Below are positions 12,201-24,141 of a stretch of 64,000 nucleotides of DNA, in pieces (the stretch's first letter is position 1; each line of letters opens with the position of its first letter). A model generated the notes under the pieces. The model was given only the letters and a program-made list of their open reading frames with translations, did no database searches and was not told the origin of the DNA. The position numbers were made by a program, and so were the translations under genes. This DNA comes from Watersipora subatra (Eukaryota > Bryozoa > Gymnolaemata > Cheilostomatida > Watersiporidae). Where the stretch lies: positions 54,718,526 through 54,782,525 of the forward strand of contig NC_088717.1 of the NCBI RefSeq assembly GCF_963576615.1, read 5' to 3'.

Positions 12201-15200
12201 TCCAACAAATGGCGCATGTATAGTCTATATGCGACATCCGCGATTGCAGTTCGTTTAGGATAAGAAATAGGAATGGGAATTTTTGTTCATTCATCATTTT
12301 TCTACTGTGTATCTACTGCAGCATTCAGTTGATTTTCATGATTATCGTCACTATTAACAGACTGTAAGCTCACCACAGCCATAATCTTAAAAAGAATAAC
12401 TTGACTGTGCTGCTCTTGCTATAAGAAAAGAAAACGATAACTTTTGATTTGATTTTTCTATTGATCTATTATCTTATCTATGATTATTTTTTATGATTAA
12501 TATAATAATCATACCCTAGGACACTTATATTTCGCTAGTATTTAGTTTCGTTAGTAGCACACAGAGTAAAATTTCGCTGCAGCTTAATTTCGCGGCTCTG
12601 ATGAGTGCGAAAATATAGTGATGTGAAAATAAATACAGTGGAACAAACAAATTAGATTCGTCAGGTCCGGTCCTCTAGTAAAAAAAGTTGTTATATTTGC
12701 GACTAGTTCGTATTTGTAACCCGCAGGTATAAATGTATGGCAGAAATCGATAATTCAACGTGATCGCTTGCTGCCATTTGTTTCTTGGACTATTAATGAC
12801 GTCTCGGTCCTTTCCGTCGTGACCGATATGGTACCAATATTAGATTTCAAGTATTTATAGCAAGCGATGGCCATGGCACGTTTTGAGTTCACAATATTTC
12901 AAATTTAAAAAAAATCAAATACAGTAGTATACATGTCTCATAAAAAAGAAAATAGATAACAACCAACATCACAACCAGAACTGTATAACATGGTTGGACC
13001 TGGTGAGGGTTGTTATCGTTTTTGGTTGGCAGTAAAATTCATCACTACAATAAGTATTATTTAATTGTATGACTTCACCTACCAGACTTTCATCCTCATC
13101 AGTTACAAATTCGGTGACTAAACTGATATCATCATCTTCTTCGTTTGTCTTGGCTTTTCCAAAAAAACTTGTTATCTTAATTTGCTTTGCCATGCTGCTC
13201 ATTCGGTGTACTAACGAATTTACTAGAAATTTTCCAATGAGCTCAATCACACACAAAATTATCTGCATTTCTAATATCACGATTTTGTTGTGGATATCAA
13301 TGAACTACAGGGCCGTATTCCCTTGGACAGCTGGCCGGCTAAGACGCCCCAACTTTTTAGGAATTTCATAGTCCAACGGCTATAGAAAGGTTTTTATCGC
13401 TGTAGAATATCACTTTATTCGAAGCCATAGATACAAACATCAACTTTTAGTAGTTCTTAGGCGTCATTATTATCTTCATCAGCGGCAAAATATTCTTGTT
13501 AACGACTTTTATAAAGGTTTGCAAAATATGAAGTTTTAGCAAACATCTGCTTGCCCATATCCTACTTAATGAACTTGAAATAAAATCGACAAAAATGATC
13601 TTTGTTAAAACGCTTAAAAAAAAGATGTCTTCTTTCTGAGCTTTTTAACTGCATACAAGTTTTGCCTGTTTTAATTTTAAAACGTTTTGTCAGTCACATC
13701 AGCTAAAACAAAGCGAATCTCAAAAAATAGAAAAATGTTGATACTTGCCAATAAAATTTTTTAAAACTTCACGTGAGAGGCCCGGCTGAGGCCCTACATA
13801 AGAGAAACCTGTTGGGAGCTTACAGCACCCCCCTCCTTCTCCACACCCCAGATGTTCATAACTAGTCGTCTAACATTAGCCCCCAACTTGCAACCAGTGA
13901 ATACAGGCCTGCGTAGAACATAGCTATTTAATTTCGAATTTTCGCTAGTTCGTTATGATAGTTTAGTTTCGCGCATGAATTTTTCGCGTGATGATGATTC
14001 CGCGAAAACGTGAAAGTTAGATGCCGCGAATACTTAAGTGTCCTAGGGTAATGCATATTATACAAAATAATAATATAACTGCGTATAGAATAAATGATGT
14101 AACTAATATAATTTGTAAAAAAGATTGATGGTTGATTTAATTGATTCCATTTATTAGCTATAGTTAAAAAAATCTGAACAACGCTAAAGATGAGTCTGAA
14201 TAGAGAAGCTAAGTAGGGGAACAACAAAACTGAGCTGAACTAGCAAGATAGCGGAATGTTGCGAAATAATAGATGCGTGTAATTATTTTATGCTAAAACT
14301 AATCTACACGTCAGAGGGACTGGTTCAGAACTTTCAGAGCAATGATTGTTAGGCCCAATTTGATTGTTCTATACTTCCAGGGATTAAACCAATTAAAACG
14401 CCGTGATTGTTATAGGAGAGCCCATTAGTTGGCTTAATTGACCAATGGCACACAAGTCGATTTTATACGTCATATATTGATGATTTCCAAAACACTTGTT
14501 TTTTGGTAGACCCGTGTTTGGCTGGCTATATCTCAGCTTCTGGTTGGTCAATCTCCTTGATTCTTTTTTTAGAACATCAGTCAACACCTCAAGATAAATA
14601 ATAAAGCATAATAATATTATGCTTTCTCTATTCTTTAAAGGGTCTCTCGTGTGAAGTTTTAAATATTTTTAATCAGAAAGTATAGATATTTTTCTATCAC
14701 TTGAGATTTGTTTGTTGCTTTAGGTGATGTGACTGCCACGACGTTCTCAGATTAAAATTGGAAAAACTTGATCGCGGTTAAAACGCTAAAAAAAATACAT
14801 ACGTATTTTTCTACCGAGCGTTTTAACCAAGATCAATTTTGCAGTAAGTCAGTTATTACAAAACTGCTTTACTATTAAAAACCCATTATCAATTTTGCCG
14901 ATATTACTTTAAAGTTATCCAAATTTTACCTCGCCTTTCTTGCTTTCGGAGGGCTTATCGCTAAGCGGATGTTTGGTAAAATTTGATTTTTGCAAACCTT
15001 TAGAAAAGTCATTAATGAAAATATTTGCCGATGTTGGTAATAACGAGGCCTAAGAAATACTAAAAGTCGATGTTTATCTCTATGGCTTGGAATAAAGTGA
15101 TATTCTAAAGCGATAGTAACAACCGTCTCGGTAGCCGTTTGGCAAAAAACTATTCGAGTTAACGCAGTTTCGGTCGAGTTATCTAAAGCTATTTATCATT

Positions 15201-18200
15201 GCGTGGGAACGGACCAAGCAAATCCATTCAAGTTAACCATGTGTTCGATATATCCGAGGGCGATTTATCCGAGTTTCACTGTATTTGCTTCTCGCACATA
15301 CTGTAGTTTGTCTCCCGCACATACTGTAGTTTACTTGTCTCCCGCACATACTGTAGTTTACTTGTCTCTCGCATAAACTGTAGTTTATTTGCCTCTTTCA
15401 CATACTGTAGTTTATTTGTCTCTTTCACATACTGTAGTTTATTTGTCTCTTTCACATACTGTAGTTTATTTGTCTCTTTCACATACTGTAGTTTATTTGT
15501 CTCTTTCACATACTGTAGTTTATTTGTCTCTTTCACATACTGTAGTTTATTTGTCTCTTTCACATACTGTAGTTTATTTGTCCCTTTCACATACTGTAGT
15601 TTATTTGTCTCTTTCACATACTGTAGTTTATTTGTCTCTTTCACATACTGTAGTTTATTTGTCTCTTTCACATACTGTAGTTTATTTGTCTCTTTCACAT
15701 ACTGTAGTTTATTTGTCTCTTTCACATACTTTAGTTTATTTGTCTCTTGCACATACTGTAGTTTATTTGCCTCTTTCACATACTGTAGTTTATTTGTCTC
15801 TTTCACATACTGTAGTTTATTTGTCTCTTTCACATACTGTAGTTTATTTGTCTCTTTCACATACTGTAGTTTATTTGTCTCTTGCACATACTGTAGTTTA
15901 TTTGCCTCTTTCACATACTGTAGTTTATTTGTCTCTTTCACATACTGTAGTTTATTTGTCTCTTTCACATACTGTAGTTTATTTGTCTCTTTCACATACT
16001 GTAGTTTATTTGTCTCTTTCACATACTGTAGTTTATTTGTCTCTTTCACATACTGTAGTTTATTTGTCTTTTTCACATACTGTAGTTTATTTGTCTCTTT
16101 CACATACTGTAGTTTATTTGTCTTTTTCACATACTGTAGTTTATTTTTCTCTTTCACATACTGTAGTTTATTTGTCTCTTTCACATACTGTAGTTTATTT
16201 GTCTTTTTCACATACTGTAGTTTATTTGTCTCTTTCACATACTGTAGTTTATTTGTCTCGCATAAACTGTAGTTTATTTGTCTCGCATAAACTGTAGTTT
16301 ATTTGCCTCTTTCACATACTGTAGTTTATTTGTCTCTTTCACATACTGTAGTTTATTTGCCTCTTTCACATACTGTAGTTTATTTGTCTCTTTCACATAC
16401 TGTAGTTTATTTGTCTCTTTCACATACTGTAGTTTATTTGTCTCTCGCACATACTGTAGTTTATTTGTCTCTTTCACATACTGTAGTTTATTTGTCTCGC
16501 ATAAACTGTAGTTTATTTGTCTCGCATAAACTGTAGTTTATTTGCCTCTTTCACATACTGTAGTTTATTTGTCTCTTTCACATACTGTAGTTTATTTGTC
16601 TCTTTCACATACTGTAGTTTATTTGTCTTTTTCACATACTGTAGTTTATTTGTCTCTTTCACATACTGTAGTTTATTTGTCTCTTTCACATACTGTAGTT
16701 TATTTGTATTTTTCACATACTGTAGTTTATTTGCCTCTTTCACATACTGTAGTTTATTTGTCTCTTTCACATACTGTAGTTTATTTGTCTCTCGCACATA
16801 CTGTAGTTTATTTGTCTCTCGCACATACTGTAGTTTATTTGTCTCTTTCACATACTGTAGTTTATTTGTTTTTTTCACATACTGTAGTTTATTTGTCTCT
16901 TTCACATACTGTAGTTTAATTGTCTTTTTCACATACTGTAGTTTATTTGTCTCTTTCACATACTGTAGTTTATTTGTCTCTTTCACATACTGTAGTTTAT
17001 TTGTCTCTTTCACATACTGTAGTTTATTTGTCTCTTTCACATACTGTAGTTTATTTGTCTCTTTCACATACTGTAGTTTACTTGTCTCTTTCACATACTG
17101 TAGTTTATTTGTCCCTTTCACATATTTATACTGTAGTTGTCATTAAAGGAGCTGTAAGACAAGAGCTTTACAAACTTTATGTCGTAGTCAGTTTTGCATA
17201 TTTTGTTTTATAAAAAACAAAATCTAAATATATCTTCCTCAGGCTCCCTTTTTGAAGTCGCATTCAAACGCTGCCAGCTACATATTGTTTTGAAAGATTA
17301 TAGTTCCTATTGGGAAAAGTTCGTTTCCCGTTACAACGGTTCCTTAGTTTACTCGCTGCATCTTCCAGTTGTTGTAGATAACTATAAAGGTTATCACCGC
17401 GAAAAGCGAGCTGAATTAAAATTCACTGTTATTACTAATTTTTTCTTATGGTGTCAACTGATTGTTTTTTGTATAGCGGACACTTCTTTTTACAACAGCT
17501 TTTAATTTGAGAAAAATGTGTGCCTGGCTCCATGTACTGGGCTAAACGATAAGTTTAACAGGATTCTGAAAGTAAAGGAGCTCCCTTTGTTTTGCAACAC
17601 AAAACTACTATGTATGTGGTACTTATTGCAGTAGTTGGTAACTTAGTACTAAACAGTGGTAGGTGTAAAGCAATACAAAGTATGTGATAGCTATTCACAA
17701 TTTTGTTTCAACAAAATAATGGAACATTTTATAACAATTTTCCTAACCCTACCATTTTGTAATCCTACCATTTTTCTTTCCCACAAAAAGTCTATGCGAT
17801 ACTCATTAATAACAGTGTAAGTACAACAAAACACCGTACGTGATATATGTTCACTGTATGTGTACAACGCAAAGTAGGTGATACTTGTAACAGTTGGCAG
17901 TAGATCTAAAACACAGAGTATGTGATAACCATTTACAGTAGACATAGAACACAAAGAATCTTTATTTTCAGTTGGTATATAAGACATATTCTTGTAATCA
18001 TTTTCAACAAGAAGACCAGCATCAGAGTACAGATTAGAGATAACGACGAGAAATCTGTCCAATGAAATGAACACATCTCCTTCAAGCACCTGTCCTTGTC
18101 AACATGAGTTTTACAGAAATAATCATCAGTTAATTTGTTAGTAAAAATGTGATGATATGTTTTGTGTCAAGAGTTATACATCTCCGGTGGTACCATTTCT

Positions 18201-21200
18201 CGCCAGTACTGTACTGAACCATAGATATACTGTTCTACGATATTAATTCTCAAGCTGATGCTTGTTGTATGGTCAGTGATACACAGTAAACCTACAAACA
18301 AACCAAGCATAAAATCTGTGAACCACACCAAATAATCTCTCCATCCAGGTGTTTCCAAATTGATGTCATTGTGAGGCATACAACATGCACAAAATAAAAA
18401 AAAATGAGCAAAGGCAAACTTGTTAACAGAAATCTAGCCTCTCACATTAAAGAGGTAGTAAGGAAAAGTGACTGACTACGCTTTGGTCAGTGTGAGAAGT
18501 TGAGGCGTTACACTATCAAACTCGCAATGTAAGACTACAACATCCTTACCAAAATTAGACCAGTTTAGTAAACATAATGTAAGAAATTGTATTATCTTGA
18601 TACACGCAATCTACAATGGTATCACAGAACAAGATTAATAATACATTACTGGACATACTCTGAGCAGATGATGGCACATACGCATTAGTCGACATACAAT
18701 ATACATGTAGATATTCACGGCATTACACAAGTTTCTTACCGCTCTTTCAGTCTGGTATTTCATTTTCAGTTTTACATTCATATCTCTTCCATGCTTGCAT
18801 GTGGTATGTATTGGTGCCTATCACAGTTGTTGCCATTCGTTCCACAATTATTTTTCCCGTTCTTTTTATTCAAAGTAAGTCATGTTATTTAAGTCTTGAT
18901 GTGAGTAAGCAGATAATAGTACAACTCTGAGTAAGTGTAACAAGTTCCAGTACGTAAAAACAAAACCCATGCATATATTATTCAAGAACTTTAGTCATAA
19001 TTGTTTGCTCTGGCGATTACTCTCTTGCTCTGGAAGAAGCAAAACTGTACTGACTAATATAACACAATTTCTTCACTCACTCACCAAAATCCAGAGGTGT
19101 TGTAAATGATTTTTTTTACTAACGAGCACAAACTTCGCCGTGTGTTCATTCTCATTTGGAATTTGGAGTTCAACCAAGAGCTAAACAAGTTTGTTTACCC
19201 GGTTTGTGTATGCGCAGATTTTTAGACTTTTCTGGGTTTATAAACAATACTGTTCAGAAATTAAATGCCACCCCTTTTGACTTTCAAAAACGCTTCCTCT
19301 CTAGCTAAGAGAACCAACCGCTTATTTGGTATTCACTTGCCTATTATAGTGGAGCACGTGTCAAAGTTATGGAACTTTGATCTTAAATACTTGGTTAAAG
19401 TCCTAGAGAAAATTAATCACAAGGACTTTAGGTGAACATATATGGCTTTAGTAGTCTTAATAATATTTGCTTTAAAATAATAAAAAGTAGCAACTGGCAA
19501 TCCTTTGAACACAGATGAGGGCTGAAAGACTTGCGCTCCTACAGTAAAATCCAATGTCAAGATGTTGAAGTTAATATTCATCGGTTTACACAAACCAACT
19601 CTCAATATTTTACTAGATGCAACAACATATTGCATACTATAAATACTAACGCAATGAAAAATTAATTTTGAATCGAAGTATTAAAGTTTTACAATTTAAT
19701 TAACTTTTTTCCTTTATTTTCCTCGAATTGAACCATTTTATCTGCAAAAGATACCCTACAGAGATAGACAAATTTCTAGTATCTACAACACCATTTACTC
19801 ACCATCCCTTCTTATTGCTTTCTCCTTTGCCTACCAGACTTTCTCCATCATCACTTATTCTGGTTATGTTGAGAGATTATACCAGGTTTCTATTGCATAG
19901 TTTCCAGATACTTGAAAACGGTGACTTCGGTTCACTACGTAGACGAATGTCTTATACTTATACTGAAACAGCGAGTCAACTAAGGAACCATTGTTACGGG
20001 AAACAAACTTTTTTCAATAGGAACTTTTCCTATTGTTCCCTATGCCTTGCTATACTAGTTTATATAAGCATCCATAAAGAGAAATCTGCCTTTTTGCATA
20101 TTTATGGTGTAGTTAGACTCATGAGTTAGACTTTGAGAGACTTATTCGTATGCTTGTGTTCATATTGTAGACACACTATTTGGAGGTGCAGGCATTTCGG
20201 ATAATTCAGTGGAATGCATGATGAGCATGTTCACTTCTTCCTCTTCTCAGCCAGCCCCTGCTCCCCCACCCGCTCTTCACAGCATGTCCAATCCATCTTC
20301 TCATCGCTTCCCTAGCAATCCTCCATCTCTTCACGCTCCCCACACTCCTCCCCTTCTCCGTACACCTAATCAGCGACACGTCCTTTCGGCACCTACCCAC
20401 AAACCCCATCCTCACAGCTCTACCAGCCTACCTGTCTTCCATCCGCACAGTAACCCTTCACCACAGTTCTCTAGTCTGCATGGATCAGCAACCAAAGCGT
20501 ATCGTAAAGCCCATCCGTTACCGCAGCTGTCTATGGGACATCTCTCGCATATAAAAACCCCGGTCAGACCTCATCACACTACTTCAGCAACACCCGGTTC
20601 CTCACAACCTTCTGGCATCAAGGTTAGTTAGTCTATCAGAAGTATGTTTGTAAAGGGAAACCACCTTCACCAATCTTGTTGGTCAAGCTAGTTGAACAAA
20701 ACACTCATGTTCAAAACAGAACTGTGCTTTGAACATGGTTCTTAGTTTAAATAATTAGACTAGACATAATACAGTACAATGCAATATAATAAATTATAAC
20801 AAGATTCGATTATGAAAATTCTATTTAAAACTGGGATTCATTTTATGTCATCCAGAATCGTCGTATTCAAATCATTAAATATGTTCATGTCTGCTAGTAT
20901 TAAATTGTAAATAGTTCTTAATTATTTCTATATATATTATATATTCCTATTAATTATTCCTATACCGATAAAAAGCTTGACTATGTGTTAAAGTCTAAGT
21001 AAAACCCTGTTATAGTTTTGGAGTCAATTCTTGAAAAGCTTTCTGTCACCTGAGCATCATTTTATAAGTACTTGATTATCGGAAGAAGATGAGGCCATGA
21101 TACGACGCATTTTGCTGCCTGCTCAAATTTTGCGGTGGCTCGTCATAACTAGCTTCATGTAGTTTTAACAGCAATGCATATATTAATATTATATACATGT

Positions 21201-21965
21201 ATTAAATTTTGGCATCTTAACATAAGTTTGTCTTTTGATTAAAGAAATTATAGAAAGAAAAATAATCACGGAGTTGCCTGCTCGCTTTTTTTAAACTTCA
21301 TTTTTAGCACGTTTTTGTTCACATCTATATGTTAGTCGTGATAGCAAAACAGTCTGGTAACTAAGCTACTCAAAAGAGATTTAAAATGGATTTTAGAAAT
21401 AACTATTGTAAGATTTTTTATCACGTTCAGGCAGGTAGATAAATGATGTAGACAGTTGCTATTTATATGTTCATTCAAAATAATTCCAATTATTGAAACT
21501 ATAATTTTGTTGTTGAATAAGCTCTTGGCAGATTTTTCCTAGTGGCCGGATTTTTTAGTCGGTAACATCAGTGTAGATGGCATTTGTCAATTTTTGCTAA
21601 GAACATAATTTGTGTGTACGATACGTGCCACACAATACATATCGACAGTATTACGTCGTCAAAGCTAAGCTTATGGTGTTGGGATAGTTTCCTGACTCAT
21701 ATCACTCTAAGTTTTCGGTATCAATCGCCTGCGGGTATGACGCTCGAAATGAATGGTAAACGATAGACGTGAGAGGATAAAAATTAAAGGAAACATCAAG
21801 TAAGTCCTTATCCTTGTTATCTTTTGCAATGGTCTATTAAGCTATCATTTTCTACACTCCTATGATTGGTTTTAGTTGTACCAGCAGTAACTTGTATTCT
21901 GTGTCTCGTTGTAGGTTTCTGAGGCTATAGGTGGTAGAGGTATTCAAGACAACGGTCTAGCTTAA
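6227..21965 (+). CDS. Multi-exon zinc-finger, Pro/Ser-rich regulator-like protein (5' end not found)
   Basis: Exons are 6227-6527, 7752-7894, 9363-9515, 11316-11490, 20192-20622 and 21915-21965. All join in frame (1254 bases, 418 codons with stop) through ordinary acceptors and donors (GTATGC, GTGAGC, GTCAGT, GTAGGT, GTTAGT). Exon 1 holds a C-x2-C-x12-H-x3-C finger (FECDRC...MESHKNTC) followed by a basic KRRKMGVPRR stretch that could be a nuclear signal. The following exons are low-complexity, rich in Ser, Pro, Ala and Asp. The exon at 11316 carries ILEIKVEVEP, where IKVE fits the sumoylation consensus. The exon at 20192 is Pro/His/Ser rich. The last exon adds 16 residues (VSEAIGGRGIQDNGLA). 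Exon 6227 begins in phase 0 right after an in-frame TAG, so earlier exons, or a start at the internal ATG 6284, must be assumed. The exon ending at 20622 stops in phase 0, like the incoming phase of all terminal exons downstream. Exon 6227 could also be read through its donor to a TAA at 6578-6580. Gene structure is likely; function (transcriptional regulator) is inferred. Confidence 0.7.
9575..9743. repeat. 15-bp minisatellite in an intron
   Basis: About 11 units of the form gattgctctagctag with single-base variants, starting 60 bases after the donor of exon 9363-9515. Confidence 0.85.
9932..10799. mobile_element. 868-bp MITE with long terminal inverted repeats
   Basis: The ends are inverted copies starting GTTGACTTGCAACAAAATTC, similar over about 160 bases (9932-10090 against 10641-10799). 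No transposase is visible inside. A second copy begins at 63359 and runs off the window. TTAA or TTAA-like sequence abuts the ends (TTAA at 9926-9929; TTAAAG before the second copy), so a TTAA-target family such as Kolobok is possible, but no clean target duplication can be shown. Confidence 0.8.
12514..14048. mobile_element. TA-target TIR element, third level of the nest
   Basis: The termini read CCCTAGGACACTTA inwards on both sides (14 bases identical, similar beyond) and are flanked by TA (12512-12513 and 14049-14050), as for Tc1/mariner-type elements. It contains a fragment (about 13385-13775) of the same family as the outermost element, and a small minus-strand ORF. Confidence 0.75.
12969..13193 (-). 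pseudogene. Small acidic ORF with PIP-box-like N-terminus inside the nested element
   Basis: From the ATG at 13193 the product starts MAKQIKITSFFGK. QIKITSFF fits the PCNA-binding consensus Q-x2-[ILM]-x2-[FY]-[FY]. An acidic stretch (NEEDDD) follows. N-termini of this kind occur in hAT-type and related transposon proteins. No further domain follows, so I read it as a relic or first exon of a lost transposon protein. Confidence 0.3.
15290..17130. repeat. 27-bp tandem array, about 67 copies
   Basis: The unit is tgtagtttatttgtctcttt plus cacatac. Because 27 is a multiple of three and the unit lacks stops, both strands show long ORFs (KETNKLQYV repeated on the minus strand). Those are by-products. 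Shortened 24-bp units carrying 'cgcataaactgtag' occur singly at about 15370 and in pairs at about 16257 and 16495, and suggest block duplication. The array starts 8 bases after the right end of the pogo-like element. Confidence 0.95.
17131..20191. other. Intron sequence without a supported gene
   Basis: This is the rest of the intron before exon 20192. About 17590-17960 holds a very degenerate repeat around 'aaagtatgtgata'. ORFs at 17194-17505, 17691-18089 and 19728-20129 have no recognisable domain, and I do not support them. Confidence 0.5.
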
Positions 21966-22058
21966 ATATTTAATGCTTAGCTAAATTTGAATCCTGTCTA
22001 TTGCTTACTAGTGTCATAGTTTGTGTTGTTAGCTATAGTGTTTCTACTCGATTCACAG

Positions 22059-22064
22059 AATAAA
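22059..22064 (+). terminator. Poly(A) signal AATAAA
   Basis: AATAAA lies about 95 bases after the TAA of the short last exon at 21915-21965. Confidence 0.65.
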
Positions 22065-23394
22065 TAAACGCATTCTCATAAAAACATTTTGCCAAATTTT
22101 ACCTTTCATGTTGTAAGTATATAATCATAGGTATACACTTATGATAGCAATGTTGTTAGTATAGTTTTTATTTGTTGCCGAAATGTGTCTATAAATTTAT
22201 ACTCTTTGAAAATACTTTTCCGTCGGTGATGCCGTAATTGGTACAATTTAACAAATGTGTGGTTCCTATTATCTTGCGAGTGTTGGGTAGAAACCCAATT
22301 TGGGTTAGCTTCGAAATCTTCCTCATGATTTTTTTAAGCCATACCCTAATTTGCACGTCCCGAACATCGTTCGTAAGCTGTAGTAACAGTCACTTTCTAA
22401 TGACACCATTGAAAGATAACAGCTTCAAAATTTACCTTTTCCTTACACTCATTGAAATCACCTCGTAGATCTTGAAACCTCATGTTTTCATGTGTCTTCC
22501 TTTTAATTGCAACAATGCTCTTTTTTAATTGTTTTAGTCAACTATTAAATATTATTTATCATCTGTTTTGTTGTAATAGCATTGTTTTACAAAAATATGT
22601 TTTTTTCAATATTTGACTGTCCAATAAATTTAGACATTTATTCTGGCCTTGATTCTTGCATACATGGAAGATGCTAAGTCATGACAGTTTACAAACATGG
22701 CTAGACCTGCACCATTTAGTAAAAGGCTTCAAATGTGTTGTATATTCACCTCTGAGGCTGAACATGGCTCGCGTTCAAGATATTGTCCAGTACTGGTTTG
22801 AGTGTTGCTGCCACATACAGGTATATAGCATTCTATGAAAAAATGACAATTCTTTGAAATGGCAAAGACACAAAAGCAAAAATCATTCTAAAAAGGTGCT
22901 GTTGATCATTTGCAAGGTTTCTATTCGCTACAATAAACAATCAATAATTTTATCGGGAAATTCACATTAAAAAAAAAGTTTTACCAAAAAAATGTCAGTT
23001 TTACAAATTTATGGAGCATTTTTATATTTTTTGCGTGGTCAATTATGAGAGCCTTTAACTTTTGCGGTTTGGCTCACCTTTTTTTCTGTTTATATGATAC
23101 ACAGCGCTGTTAACAAAGAATCGATGTACAAGAAACTTAGCAAGTTCCAACTGCATTCATAATATTTTTGGAGATAGTGAAAGAGTTTAAAAGACAACGA
23201 ATGTGTAATAGTGTTAATGAGGAATGGAAACGAGCAAAAGTTTGCTTTCATAAAGTTAATTAATTGCAGTTATTGTTGCGATACACTCATCTCAATATAA
23301 TTCGTAAACCTAACTACTGGGCCAACCCATGATCATTCCAAGTTTTTCAAGTTTGCATTTATGACCTGTTTTTCGTGCCAGGTAGCTTTTAGAA
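22065..23394. other. Non-coding stretch
   Basis: AT-rich; no supported gene. A possible donor (CATACAG|GTATAT at about 22820) follows a short ORF, but no acceptor gives an open exon. Confidence 0.4.
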
Positions 23395-24075
23395 TAAATC
23401 AATTTAGCAACTATGGTCTCCTATAGCAGCTGGTAGGTCTCCTATAGCAACTATGGTCTCCTATGGTAACTGTAGGTCTCCTATAGCAACTGTGGTCTCC
23501 TATAGTAATTGTAGGTTCCCTTTAGCATTTGTAGGTCTCCTATAGCAACTATGGTCTATGGCGACTGTAGGTTTCCTATAGCAACTTAGATCTCCTATAG
23601 CAACTATGGTCTCCTATAGCAACTATGGTCTCCTATAGCAGCTGGTAGGTCACCTATAGCAACTATGGTCTTTTATGGCAATTGTAGGTCGCTGCTAGCA
23701 ACTGTAGGTTTCCGATAGCAACTGTAGGTCTCCTGTAGTAACTGTAGGTCTCCTTTAGCATTTGTAGGTTTCCTATAGCAATTTTGGTCTCCTATAGCAA
23801 TTTTGGTCTCCTATGGTAACTGGAGGTATCCCATGGTAACTGGAGGTCTCCTATATCAACTGTAGGTTTCCTATAGCAACTGTAGGTCTCTTATAGCAAC
23901 TGTAGGTCTCCTTTAGCATTTGTAGGTTTCCTATAGCAATTTTGGTCTCCTATGGTAACTGGAGGTATCCCATGGTAACTGGAGGTCTCCTATATCAACT
24001 GTAGGTTTCCTATAGCAACTGTAGGTCTCTTATAGCAACTGTAGGTCTTCTTTAGCATTTGTAGGTCTTCTATTC
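23395..24075. repeat. Degenerate 20-22-bp minisatellite
   Basis: About 30 units of the form ctcctatagcaactgtaggt with frequent changes (ttagcatttg, atggtaactg). Part of it is duplicated as a block: 23756-23920 resembles 23908-24050. Confidence 0.85.
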
Positions 24076-24141
24076 ATAAGACTCCTAGTCAATTTTGGCT
24101 AAGTGTCGGATGACTGGGCTGAATATAAATACTCCCAACTT

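Larger units (their letters stand above)
11747..14634. mobile_element. TTAA-target TIR element nested in the pogo-like element
   Basis: Both termini read AGAATAGAGAAAGCATAATA inwards and stay similar for about 130 bases. TTAA sits directly outside on both sides (11743-11746 and 14635-14638), so TTAA is the target duplication. Removing the element plus one TTAA restores a continuous host element. The TTAA target and AG/CT ends fit Kolobok-like elements. No transposase is seen. It is itself split by the element at 12514-14048. Confidence 0.8.
11579..15281. mobile_element. pogo-like non-autonomous TIR element, split by a nested element
   Basis: The left end is CAGTGAAGCACGGATAACTC and the right end, read inverted, is CAGTGAAACTCGGATAAATC. 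Both are flanked by TA (11577-11578 and 15282-15283), as expected for Tc1/mariner-pogo elements. The host element is only about 0.8 kb; the rest is the nested element at 11747-14634. The right half (14640-15281) is similar to 59767-60452. It lies in the large intron between exons 11316 and 20192. Confidence 0.8.

Noticed and set aside
15276..17213. ORFs of 60-320 codons with KETNKLQYV- or LSLSHTVVY-type repeats
   Set aside because: They follow the 27-bp tandem array on both strands; open frames are a consequence of unit length without stops, not of a protein.
17691..18089. 132-codon minus-strand ORF
   Set aside because: Lies over a degenerate repeat; no domain or splice signals.
19728..20129. 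133-codon + strand ORF before exon 20192
   Set aside because: No domain, composition of AT-rich intron, and it would compete with a well-supported splice acceptor.
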